Shown here: positions 50,128 through 64,000 of the stretch, one piece after another | Layout of the letters: each line of letters opens with the position of its first letter | How positions within the stretch are numbered: position 1 is the stretch's first letter | NCBI GenBank assembly: GCA_019914995.1 | Contig: CM034136.1 | Coordinates: forward strand, 883,270-947,269 | Direction of reading: 5' to 3' | Source: Acanthochlamys bracteata | Taxonomy: Eukaryota > Streptophyta > Magnoliopsida > Pandanales > Velloziaceae | Length of the DNA: 64,000 nt | The notes under the pieces: model-generated | What the model was told of the DNA's origin: nothing | Seen by the model: only the letters and a program-made list of their open reading frames with translations | Databases searched by the model: none | Made by a program: the position numbers and the translations under genes

Positions 50128-52337
50128 ACATCAAAGTCTTTCACAAATATACTTTACAAGAAAATCTATTTTTTCAGTTACTATAATCTAAAAGGAATCT
50201 CTAAATAATTCTTGAACAAAAAATTGAATTAAGCACACAATTATATCCATAAACATAGACAAACTAAACAGAAAACCAACCAACAATTTGACACGAAGTT
50301 TCTAGCTTCAAACTCACTACTAGCCATGGCTCTTCTCTCTGTTTGGTTAGAACCAATCTGAGCCGTCAAAATTGTGTGAGCGGCGATCTCCTTATTTGGT
50401 AAGGATATAAAGAAAGCAATCCAACTGAAGCACTAAGATTTTCAAGCAGCAAATAGTATTGAAGACTGCCAAATCGAATTGGGAACAATACGATCAAAAT
50501 ACTCCTTTTATCATATGGATCTCACGGCCGTAATCTAACCAAAGCACTAAAATATTCGAGCGGTGAAGGATGGTGAAGAATGTCGGTAATGATGTATGTC
50601 GCCGGTGCGCGCTGAACTCTGCAGCATCTGTGACTCCACTCAAGCAATCGAGTAATATTTAGCAAAATTGGAGTTGGGGATCTTCGGATCAGATATCCGC
50701 TAGGATTTGTAATAAAATAGATAACGGTGGAGGGGAGCCAACGAAGTCAACAGGAGGAAGAAATGCGATGTGGTGAAGAGTTTATCGATGGTGATGCTAT
50801 TGACTCTACGAGTCGACCTGTTAGGTCAACTAAAAAGTTATTGATCCAGATAGTGTTTTTTATTAATGTTTATTCGATTACTGCAATATATAGAGATGAC
50901 TGCTTCTTTTCCGTGACTAAAATGGCATATGGGTTCTCAGAATTCATTCGTATAATAGAACTAAAAAATATAATTTTTTTAAAATTAGACGGCATAAATA
51001 ATTATATAAAAATAATTATGTTACTTTTAAATTTGAAAATATAAATTTATTTTTTGAAAACCTACATAATTTTTTTGAAGTTTTTTTTTGGACTGCAACC
51101 CCAAACGAAGTCTTAAGAATAAAAGGAGAGGTACTTTCAAAAATTAAGTATGCTTATCATAATAGATAATTACAAACAATGTCGATAATTTAAAGGGTTG
51201 CTTTGGGTTTAAAAACCAGCTTCTAAACCAACACAAGCCTCTCACATAAAGGGTAAAGTCATGTCACCAGACCAACTTAAAGACATGTTTGAGATACTTG
51301 AAAAAATTTACAAAAAAAAATTAAGAGTATTTTTTTAATATTTAAAACAAATTGTATATATAGTGTTTTTTAAACCTGCCAAATGCGTCTTAAAAAACAT
51401 ATTTGATATAGTTGAACAAAAACTTTTTTAAAAAAAATTCGAAAATATGTTTATAATTTCCAAACAATAATAATTATTACTATAAATTGACGTACATATT
51501 TAATTTAATTTTTTAAAGATATTGTACAGTATTCTTTATATTTAAAAGTCAAAACCTCATTTTAAAAGATTAAATATATTTTTAAAAACCTCACTTCCAA
51601 AAGTTTAAGAGCGTGTTTAACTACTATTTAAACTTTATTTTTTGAAACTCATTTTTAATATAAAATAAATAATTAATATAAAATTTTCTATAAAAAATAT
51701 CTTAAAAAATTTAATTTTCAACTTACTATTAATAAATTTTATTAAACTTATTTTTATTAAATATTTTAAATTTAATTTATTAATTTATTTTTAAAAAAAT
51801 AAATTTATCTAAAGGTAAACTCACCCTCGCTGAGCCTAGATAAATACACTCTTAATATATTTTGAATTAGAGCATATTTTGAACGTCCGTAGTTAAATTT
51901 GATAAAATTAAAAATAAAAACTTTTTTTAAAAAATAAGTTAAAAATAAAATTTAGTATTTATATTTTAATATTTTTAAAAATATATTAGAAATTAGAAGA
52001 TATAACCATATTGAAAAATATGCAGATTAAAAAATTAAAATTAAAATTTTATATGTAAAAATAAAATTTTAAATTTTTTGTATAATTAAAATATATACAT
52101 TATTCAGAATTTAAAATTTAATAAAAAAAAATAAAATTAAACACGCGCTTATAAATAATAGTGACGTTCTTAGGCATCGTACAAACAGCTGCCTGCACTG
52201 GAACTTTGACGCGGTCTGTTATTACCGCGTGACAACAACAATTCAGTGGAACAAACTTCTCCTCTGAGTTCTCTCGAGTCTCATGTTCTTCCTTCCTCTT
52301 CTCAAAAAGACAATTGAAAATTTCCACAGACCAAAAG
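50128..52337. other. Intergenic DNA between the hAT element and the malectin-LRR gene
   Basis: About 50300-50850 is less AT-rich and looks like a leader or transcript remnant, probably on the minus strand, but no conserved protein is readable. About 51120-52140 is very AT-rich and contains MITE-like ends (GACATGTTTGAG near 51278, GCCAAATGCGTC near 51378, GCGTGTTTAACT near 51611). The promoter of the next gene begins at about 52140. Confidence 0.55.
52150..52157 (+). promoter_or_regulatory. Candidate TATA box of the malectin-LRR gene
   Basis: TATAAATA, about 180 bases before the ATG at 52338, at the transition from AT-rich DNA to a CT-rich leader. A start site near 52180 would give a leader of about 155 bases. 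Motif and context only. Confidence 0.5.
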
Positions 52338-55300
52338 ATGAATCTCTCACGCTTCCTCTCGCTCCTCTTCCTCCTCTCCTTCACTTCTACAACCATCGCC
52401 GTCGATCCACCGGAGCGGTCGAGTTTCAGAGGATATCTTCTCAACTGCGGCGCTACTTCTCAAACAAAGATGATAAACGGTCTCGATTACTCCCCCGATC
52501 ATTCATTCATCTCCGGCGGCGTTCCTAAAAATCTCTCGATCCCAAATCTCCTTCCTTTGCTCTCTACTCTCCGATCTTTCCCTTTCGAATCTGGTAACCG
52601 CCCGCAGAAATTTTGCTATTCTTTCCTGGTTTATCGTGGTGCTCGTTACCTTGTTCGCGCCACTTTCTTCTATGGCGGAAGCGGCGGCTCCGCGGCGCCT
52701 CCGGTCTTCGATCTTGTTGTTGATGGAACGTTGTGGACTGTGGTTAATACTACTGATGACTACGGCCGCGGGGCGGCATCGTACTATGAGGGAGTGTTCT
52801 TGGCTAAGGGGACGCGTATGAGTGTTTGTGTGGCTGGAAACACGTATACGGAATCGAACCCGTTCATTTCGGCTCTGGAGATTATAATGCTTGATGATTC
52901 GGTTTATACTGGCACAGATTTTAATACGACGGCTATGGGGCTTATTGCGAGGAGCAACTTTGGCTACAACGGCCCAACTATAGGGTAATTTCTACGTTTT
53001 TCCTATTTTCTATCTTTTGCTTTTTGTTTTTTTTTTGTATTGTTTTTGTGTTTTGTTTTTTTGTATTTGTTTTTGTTTTGTTTTGTGTAATATGGTTCTA
53101 TTTTCTCCTTTTGAACTGAAATATTCGTCTGAAAATTCGTTATAGTAGGTAATCCTTAAGCTGTATGCATAACTTTCTCTGATGAACAATTTTAGGGAAA
53201 TTGAAGCTTCTTCTACCTGTAGATATATAATTTACATCTTGCAAATGTTAACTTGGAACTACTAACAAAAGTTGACCAAATCTATTGTCTGTATAATGTA
53301 GCTATTTTTTTGGGTATAATGGCATAGCCAGGATTTGGAAAAGATAGGTTCATTGCCTAGAAAGATGTTTAGTTGAAAAAAATAATATTAATATTTTAGG
53401 CAAAAACTTACCAATTTGTAAACAATACTTGGTTGTGGATTTTCAGCAAGCTCATTAGAGATATAACTTGCCAATTTACTGTAATCAGTAGCTAGTTTTT
53501 CTATTGTTTGGAGAGACATAACTTTGAGCAGTAAAGAGCCCCTGTTTCCATAACCATAATACCAATGAAAGTCTATATATGTAAGGATTGCTTTGATGTG
53601 TTAAAATTGTAGGTATCCAGATGACAGATTCGGGAGATATTGGGAACCATTTGCTGATGGTCTACATTCCATAATCAACTCTAGGAATTTGTCTACTTCA
53701 GGTTTCTGGAACTTTCCTCCTGCCAGCATATTACGCACTGCAGCAGTGGTAACTGATAGATTTCAGCCTTTGGAATTAAATTGGCCTCCTGTACCTCTTC
53801 CGAACTCTAGCTACTATGTTGCTTTATATTTTGCGGACACATCAAGCTCTAGGGATGTTAATATTTCCATAAATGGAATTAGCTTCTACTCCAATCTAGA
53901 GCTCACAGCATCTGGTGCGATGGTCTTTGCAACTCCATGGAATCTCTTTGGTCCAACAAAGATCACACTCACCCCTGGCTCTGCACCACTTCCTCCTCTA
54001 ATTAATGGTGGGGAGATGTTTGGCCTTTTTGCTTTAGGTGGTGTTACAATTACAAGAGATGGTATGAAATCACCTTTCTATCAGTATGCAACTGTTCTCT
54101 CTTGTAAATTTAAAATTGAAAATCATTTAAGCTTTTTATGTGCAGTAATTGCCTTACTGAGTATAAAGAAGAGCATCAACTACCCTCCAGAAGATTGGAG
54201 TGGTGATCCTTGTATGCCTCGCCAATATACTTGGTCTGGAATTACATGTTCTGAAGGTCCACGAATTCGTGTTACGAAACTGTGAGTTAATCTGCATAGA
54301 GTCTATAGCTATTTTTGTTTTCTCTATTGCGTTTCATAGAGCTTTTCCCCCCATTTGTACAGCGATTTGTCAGGTTTGGGTCTGTCTGGATCTCTGTCAC
54401 AAAATATTGGCAATCTGACAGCATTAACTGAGATGTAAGTGTCTTCCGCAATATCTGCTCCACTCTTGGTCTTTAGAAACTGTGCTACTGACATTGTTAC
54501 ATTACACAGCTCATTGGCAAGCAATAACCTGAGCGGAAAGATTCCAGATCTCAATCGATTAAAAAGACTTGAAAAGCTGTATGTACCTTTACTATTTTGT
54601 ACTTTCTAGCGTTCTTTATTGCTCTCTTTTATTTAAGTATAAGGTTTCTTCTTGATAAAGGAATTCACCACTGATGTAAACTTAATCTTTTTAGGTATTT
54701 GCAAAATAATCAATTTAGTGGACCAATACCTTCTTCGTTGGGCAATCTCCCTGACTTGAAAGAACTGTAAGTTTTCATGTACATCTGTTTCTTAAATGTT
54801 GCTAGTACTTGGAATTCAAGTTCCAGTATCAGATAGGATTAGCCCTTCGTACATTGTTCAAACTATTTGGTGCGACAGCAGTACTCCTGCTAGACGTTTT
54901 CAACCTAACTTTCCATCACGGAAACAATTTTTTAAGAGAATTGTAGTCCATTATCTAAGATGGTGAGGTGGAGGGCGTTACTAAGAGTTATGGATATCAC
55001 TTCAGTACTAACTGCTATAAGGATCATGCAATCTATATAGCATATTTATTATATAGATCACCTGAGGAAATGGATAATTGGATATGGAACCAACCCGAAG
55101 GATATGTGTGCACTTACCCCTGAGCTTTTAGTTCCAATATATATATATAACAAAAAAATTTCTGGCCTAGCACATCATAGGATTTTGAAAAATTGTTTAT
55201 CACAATATGCATGAAATGCTAAAGGGAAAAATATCTGGAGAAAGTGCATCACAGTATAACAAAAATGTTCATGGTGCTGCAAGGCTCCATGCACGGCAGG

Positions 55301-55751
55301 CCGGAGGGTTCATATCCTTAGACTTTCTTTCGCCTGCTGCTGGAGCCACAGTTTCTGAGACCTTAATATGCAAAATCTAGTCTGCTAAGCCCCAAGTTAT
55401 ACCATAAAGCTAGGGTGACACCTTATGAGATCAATGTTTATATATGATTTATCTTGCTATATCTAGTCTACTGGCCTTGAAAGTATGTCACGCCTGATTT
55501 TCTTACTTTAGGCTTTTTACCTTATGACAAGTCTTTGTTTGGCTGTTATTGCAGTTTCTTACAAAATAATAACCTTACTGGTGAAGTACCTCATGATTTA
55601 ATAAGACCTGGGCTGGACCTCAAGTAAGTACCACTCCAAATGCCAGCCCCTGCTTTTCTTCATTTTCTTTTCCTATTTTTTGAATAAGCACCAATCTTGT
55701 CACAGGATTTCCCCTGGGAATCATCTCACACCATCTCCACCGTCTGGCTGA
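52338..55751 (+). CDS. Secreted malectin-like and LRR protein (receptor-like, no kinase)
   Basis: Eight exons: 52338-52984, 53613-54061, 54146-54281, 54363-54434, 54510-54578, 54695-54766, 55555-55623 and 55706-55751. Splice sites and phases agree, giving 519 residues. A signal peptide (MNLSRFLSLLFLLSF, likely cut after TTIA) is followed by a malectin-like di-glucose-binding domain (about residues 28-360, including FRGYLLNCGA and NYTESNP-like motifs), an LRR cap with WSGDPCMPRQYTWSGITC (about 385-402), and four LRRs (about 408-500). The protein ends in a short Pro/Ser-rich tail. There is no transmembrane segment or kinase, so it is probably apoplastic or held by partners. In length and layout it resembles Arabidopsis At3g05990 rather than membrane-anchored RLP4. 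The start is the first ATG in frame; TTG-initiated extension is not needed. Confidence 0.88.
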
Positions 55752-57288
55752 GCAGATTAGATTCCCTTCAGTCTTTGAGATTTGAATCGTTAATCCAGAA
55801 TCACTCCTCAATAAGGGGTTACTTCTTTGTTCTTTGATTTTTTGTAAGTATCTCAGTTTCTCATACTGTCTTGTGCTTTGCTGGGATAGCTAGAATAGTA
55901 AGATAGCCGTTGGTTTCTATTTGTACATTAACTGTATATTCATATATCGTCTGCCTGCATGTTAGACAAAGGTTAAACTATCTTCGTCAGAAAGAAATGC
56001 CTGTACATTAACAAAATAGTTGTATACGAATTTCTTTGTGGAGTGAAACTGCATCATGTTTTCTTGCTATTTAAAAGACTCTGCTTGCCTGAGTCAATTG
56101 TCAACTGCAACTTTTCCAGCAACAGTTGAGTATGGACATCTTTCACTGTGCAGTTCTCATGACATGGACGTTGTCTGTAACGATCAAGTTTATAATTTTC
56201 AGTTTGTATTTTAGTTCAAAATATCAAGTTCTTGTGCAACAACGTATACTCTGGCTTGAGAGCTTAAGTGTCATGTTTCAAACGCTAATAATTTTATTTT
56301 TTCTTACTAAATTTTGAGTTTCGAACAGTTTATATATTTTAATTATATAAAAAATTTAGTATTTTATTTTCACATACGAAATTTCAGTTTTAATTTTTTA
56401 TTTATATATTTTTTAATTTTTAATATATTATTAAAATTAAAATATAAATACTGAATTTTATTTTATTTTATTTTTTGAAAAATTTTATTTTTTATTTTTT
56501 ATTTTAACGAAATTTAATTATGAGCATTTAAAATAGGTCCTAAGATAGGATTTTCTCTAACTTTTCACCACAAACTATTATGATATCAAATTTTTGGATA
56601 ATCTATAGTTGCTTTCTTAATGAAAACTTGTTTTCACTTGACTAACCTTTCATTTTTTTTTTTAATAATTTGAGGGAAAAAACGGAATCAGAGTAGCAAA
56701 ATGGGCTCTAAGAAAAGTGAAAATCAAAATTTTTGATTTGGTTCTCATGACATCATAAATAGCAAAAGCAAATTGTTTGCTAATAAATCAATAAATTATT
56801 ACTTACGCTTTCCTATAGATAATTACAAAAAATCTCCCATAGACACCAATTAAGGAAGTATTTAAATTAAGACATTATAGACCTGGTTAATCACTCAAGA
56901 AAAGAGAAGTAATTTGGAAACAAGTCGCGAAAGTTTGCCTCCAATTCTTTTCCATTTTGGGAGTATTTCTTTAAAGTTAAACTTGACAATTTTTTGTAAA
57001 ATTTCACTCCTAAATATATTTTTTAATAACAAATAATATAAAAATTAAATATATGTTCAAATTTTATTTTAAAAAAATTTATTTCTAAAACTTAGTTTTA
57101 ATATTAGTCTTTTATATATGTTTTTTATGAAGATATTTAAAAGTATGTTTAAAAAAATTCTAAAATAAAAATATTTAAAATATTTAAAAAATAATTTTCA
57201 TTTTTTACATAAAATAAATAACAATAAATATTATTAAATTGTTATGTTTTCGATATTTTAAATTTATAAATATTAAAAATATAAAATT
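55752..57288. other. 3' flank of the malectin-LRR gene and AT-rich DNA
   Basis: About 55752-56300 is a moderate-composition stretch that may be 3' UTR. After that the DNA is AT-rich with no recognisable feature until the CT-rich stretch at about 57315. Confidence 0.6.
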
Positions 57289-57378
57289 TTGAAAAGCTCA
57301 ACACTTAATTTTGAAAAGCCCGTCTCTCTTTCTCTCTCTTCCAGTGATTCAGTTGTTCATCTTCTCTCTCTCCCCGCC

Positions 57379-57700
57379 ATGGAAGAAGAACAGCAACAAC
57401 ATCAGCAGCAGAGAAGGAGAGGGCAGAAGCGAAGAACGAAGAGAACGACAACGAGGAGGGTAGGCGTGGTGACGTGGACAGTAGAGATCGGAAGATCTGT
57501 CGCCGAGCATCGTCGTTGCCGCCGTTGGATTTCGATAGAGAGGTGAGCTCGCAAGTTGATACACTCGATAGGTGCTTCTCGTGGAGAGACAACGATCGGC
57601 TTTGCACTCGGCACGCTATTCAAGTCCTCGCCGAACTCGCCAAAACCGGTTCGCGTTTTCTCTATGTTTCTTTTTGTCTCTCGGAAAATTTGATTTAGCA
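57379..57700 (+). pseudogene. Orphan gene start or gene fragment, unidentified
   Basis: A CT-rich leader-like stretch (57315-57378) precedes an ATG at 57379 whose frame gives 55 codons of Gln/Arg-rich sequence ending in TGA at 57546. A second, overlapping frame, open from before 57400 to 57698, has more protein-like composition (SSLPPLDFDREVSSQVDTLD, then RHAIQVLAELAKTG) but has no upstream ATG. This looks like one coding exon in which the initiation frame and the conserved-looking frame no longer agree, or an exon with a missed splice. No following exon was found before the CDKD gene. I do not recognise the protein family. Confidence 0.35.
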
Positions 57701-59432
57701 TGATTCATTACAACGACAGCAAGAGCAGTTTGACTTGGGATCCGTTGAGCGTAAAAAAAAGAAAATTTTGGATCTCTTTCTCTTGCTCTGAGATTTTTGA
57801 ACTTCTACGGTAAGAGTTTTGTTTTATGTTTAAAAAAATGAAAATTATTAATATTTCAGATTTTAAATTCCGATTATTTTATATGTAATATCTTTTGAAT
57901 TACTTTCACCTTTTGTTGATCTCACTTCTAATAAAATTCTTTTCTAAATTTTAATTCACATCTTTTATTCGAACTTTACGTTGTTTATCGAACTCTATTT
58001 CAATAAAATTAGTTTGACTATACTTATTTTTACACAATTATATACGCCTTTAAGATGTGCTCTTTTTCGTCTTTTCAAACTCATTTTTTATAAAAAATTA
58101 ATTTTAGCATAAAAAATATCAAAATTTTCAGCTTATTTTTTCTATAAAAACTATAAAAAATAAATTTACTATCAAATATTATTATTTATAATAAATCATT
58201 CGACATTAACTCGCTCTTTAATTACAATTTCGGATTTTCCTGATATGTGGAAATATTTAAGAGTGTTTATAAAATAAAATTTTTTTTAAAATATATAATA
58301 TTTTATCCATTTTGAAAAAACAATTTTTATTTTTTTATTAAAAATAATAAAAATAAATAATAAAAAATAAATTCTTTTATATATTTTTAAATTTTTAATA
58401 ATTTTTTCTATATTTATAAAAGTATTAAAAAATATAAAATAAAGAAATAATAATCAGTTTTTGAAAAAAACTTTTTAAAATCTGAAGCTATAGACTATAG
58501 TTCAAAGGAGATACTGTTGATAGAATTGTATTGCCTACTTCTAGTTAAAATCTACAAGTTTGACCAAATAAAGAAGTGCTATATGCTAATGTTTATCTAC
58601 AAAATTTGACAAAAGATTCTTTACTTGCAGTAAGATTTTAGATTATGTTTTTATAAAAATTAAAATAGATTTAAGAAATGAGTAATGTTTTTATATTTAA
58701 TTATGTTTAAAAAATAATTTTTCAGTTTGATTATATTTAAAATTGATTTTGAAAGTAGAATTTTGTCTAAAAATAGAAATTCCAAAAGAATTGGTACACG
58801 CCCTTACATGATGATTTGAAATTATAAATGTAACGTACTATAAAATTTACATTAAAAAAAGTTGAAAGAAAATAAAATCTGATCTCATCGTATAAGAATT
58901 TTTAAAAATATAAATACAAGGTCTGAGAAAGTGTGATAAAAATTTTACCGCCAAACTAACTTCATCTGTTCCGAGTAAACAAAGAATCCAACTCAAAAAG
59001 TTACACTTCATAACATTTTCTGAACATATAAATATCCATGTTTTCAGGAAACGAATTGATTATACAACTTTCCTCTTGCAAGTAGAATTTTATTTAATTT
59101 CATTCCTTACATCTATACCTATCCCTGCAAGGATGTAACTACAACACACTCAATATTTGAATATTGCAAATTGAGTACAAATACCTTGCAGCTACTAAAG
59201 TGTATATTGTGATACTGTTATTACTTGCCTGCGTGTCTGATCGGAATCCAATTCGAGCTTCCTATTCATCTCTCTGCGATAGAAGAGAAATTGAAGATTG
59301 CTGTAGCTGATATCTTAGTGGCAGAATGAACGCGCACAGAACATGAAGGACTATAATTAACATCACCAGCACAGTGAACAAATAAATAGGCAACGCTGGT
59401 ACCTACTACGGATCAGGAGATATCCACACTGA
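57701..59432. other. AT-rich interval downstream of the orphan exon, CDKD 3' side
   Basis: About 57820-58950 is AT-rich with MITE-like bodies (about 58250-58510) but no clear boundaries. About 59000-59432 is probably the CDKD 3' UTR and flank, including a possible remnant of the missing C-terminal exon near 59223-59276. Confidence 0.55.
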
Positions 59433-62952
<3,520 letters not shown>

Positions 62953-63405
62953 CTCCCTCCGACCCGAAGTGAATTGATTCAATTAAATTCGGAGCAAATG
63001 GTTTCAGTGCTCTGAGACCCAATCAAACGAGTGATTTCGAATCTAAAGTTCTGTCATAATCCTTGATTGCAGGGCCTGACCTCCATCGCTGCCGCGCAAG
63101 CTCCTCTTGCAGCGGTGGCGCCGCCGTAGAGAACAGGAAGGAAGCAGAATGATGCGGAGAATCAGCCAACTGAAGAGAGAAGAATAAAACTCAATCGAAG
63201 TACAACGGCGTTACTATACGATTCAGGATTTGATCCAATTCTAGAACCCAAACAAACTGGTTTGGGTTCATTACAAAGAACACCCTCAAGCCTCAAGGTC
63301 TTATCTCATAAACAAACTCAATAGAGGACTTATTCCAACAAAGCACTGGTGAAGTAATTGGACCTGCAGTGGACTGACGCGTGGCCCAATTTGGAGGACG
63401 ATTTA
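62953..63405 (-). other. CDKD leader and upstream region
   Basis: About 62953-63250 is balanced to GC-rich and is probably the 5' UTR. It contains an 11-codon upstream ORF at 63054-63086. No clear TATA box was seen. A MITE starts at 63406. Confidence 0.5.
63054..63086 (-). promoter_or_regulatory. Short upstream ORF in the CDKD leader
   Basis: ATG at 63086 followed by MEVRPCNQGL and a TGA at 63054-63056. It ends 101 bases before the CDKD ATG. It would act only if transcription starts upstream of 63086, which the GC-rich leader-like DNA out to about 63150 suggests. Confidence 0.4.
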
Positions 63406-63641
63406 GGGCATGTTTGGGGAGCTTTTCTCTCCGAACTTTTTATTTCATATTTTTCAATAAAATTTTTAAAATATTTTACAAATTTTTTCAAAAAATTTAA
63501 AAATACAAAAAAATTTTATGTCATGAAATCTTCTTATTAATTTTTTTAAGTAAAAAAATATATAATTCGTTTTTCAAAAATTTTAAAAATATCTCTCTTT
63601 TTTGAAAAGTTTTTTTTCAATAAACATTCCAACACATCTCC
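63406..63641. mobile_element. Tourist-like MITE (236 bp)
   Basis: The left end reads GGGCATGTTTGGGGAGC; the right end, reverse-complemented, reads GGAGATGTGTTGGAATG. It is flanked by TTA at 63403-63405 and 63642-63644, the preferred PIF/Harbinger target. AT-rich, no coding capacity. Confidence 0.65.
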
Positions 63642-63644
63642 TTA

Positions 63645-63874
63645 GAGTGTGTTTGGCATTCCATTCCTCTCAAGTTATTTTTTACTTTTTTTACAAATAT
63701 TTACAAAATTTATTTTAAAATTTAGAAAATATAAAAAATTTTTATATAGTAAGATTTTTTTATTACTTATTTTTATTATTTCTATTAAAATAAAAAATAA
63801 ATCTTATTTTTTAAAAAAATAAAAATATTTTTTTATAAAAAAGTTTTATTTCAAAATCACTTCCAAACTCCTCT
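63645..63874. mobile_element. Tourist-like MITE (230 bp), abutting the previous one
   Basis: The left end reads GAGTGTGTTTGGCATTCC; the right end, reverse-complemented, reads AGAGGAGTTTGGAAGTG. It is flanked by TTA at 63642-63644 (shared with the neighbouring element) and 63875-63877. AT-rich interior. Confidence 0.6.
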
Positions 63875-64000
63875 TTAGCAGTCTAGTTTGGCCATAAACA
63901 ATACTTGCAACGGGCCAACTCGGTCTTGTTGATCAGGTAAGATCGGGCTAAAAGTTTTAAATATCCAGCCAAATACCGTTTATTAATTTTAAAAACATAT

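Noticed and set aside
52314..52337. An eight-codon extension of the malectin-LRR protein
   Set aside because: It would start at TTG. The ATG at 52338 opens directly onto a signal peptide.
57402..57701. A 99-codon minus-strand frame over the orphan exon
   Set aside because: The CT-rich leader and ATG context support plus-strand transcription, and the minus frame has no recognisable feature.

Overview
The window is nuclear DNA of a flowering plant, most likely a eudicot. Genes are split by GT-AG introns, exons have balanced base composition, and they sit in very AT-rich non-coding DNA full of small inverted-repeat elements. All identified proteins are plant-specific or plant-type. I did not try to name the species.

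Layout. (1) 86-6521, plus: the last four visible exons of a Mediator subunit 33 (REF4/RFR1) gene whose 5' part lies outside the window. (2) 6522-11729: gene-free AT-rich DNA with a three-copy diverged repeat and a Tourist-like MITE. (3) 11730-12860, minus: an intronless BKI1-type inhibitor of the BRI1 brassinosteroid receptor. (4) 15222-20054, minus: a complete four-exon CHLH/GUN5 gene (1380 codons). (5) 22345-43161, minus: a complete 19-coding-exon ALWAYS EARLY (LIN9-type, DREAM/MuvB) gene of 1177 codons, with long introns carrying local duplications and probable non-coding 5' exons near 44.9-45.5 kb. (6) 47948-50119: a decayed hAT transposon with an 8-bp target duplication. (7) 52338-55751, plus: an eight-exon secreted malectin-like/LRR protein with no kinase and no membrane anchor. 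(8) 57379-57700, plus: an orphan gene start I could not identify. (9) 59433-62952, minus: a six-exon CDKD-type (CAK) kinase with a short C-terminus and unusual activation-loop residues.

The genes do not form an operon or a cluster with one function. They are independent housekeeping and regulatory loci: transcription (MED33, ALY, CDKD), chlorophyll synthesis (CHLH), hormone signalling (BKI1) and a cell-surface or apoplastic protein (malectin-LRR). I found no previously undescribed system. The points most worth checking are the CDKD activation-loop and C-terminal changes, the duplicated 5' exon of ALY, the dense MITE family with 3-bp target duplications, and short upstream ORFs before BKI1, CDKD and the malectin-LRR gene.
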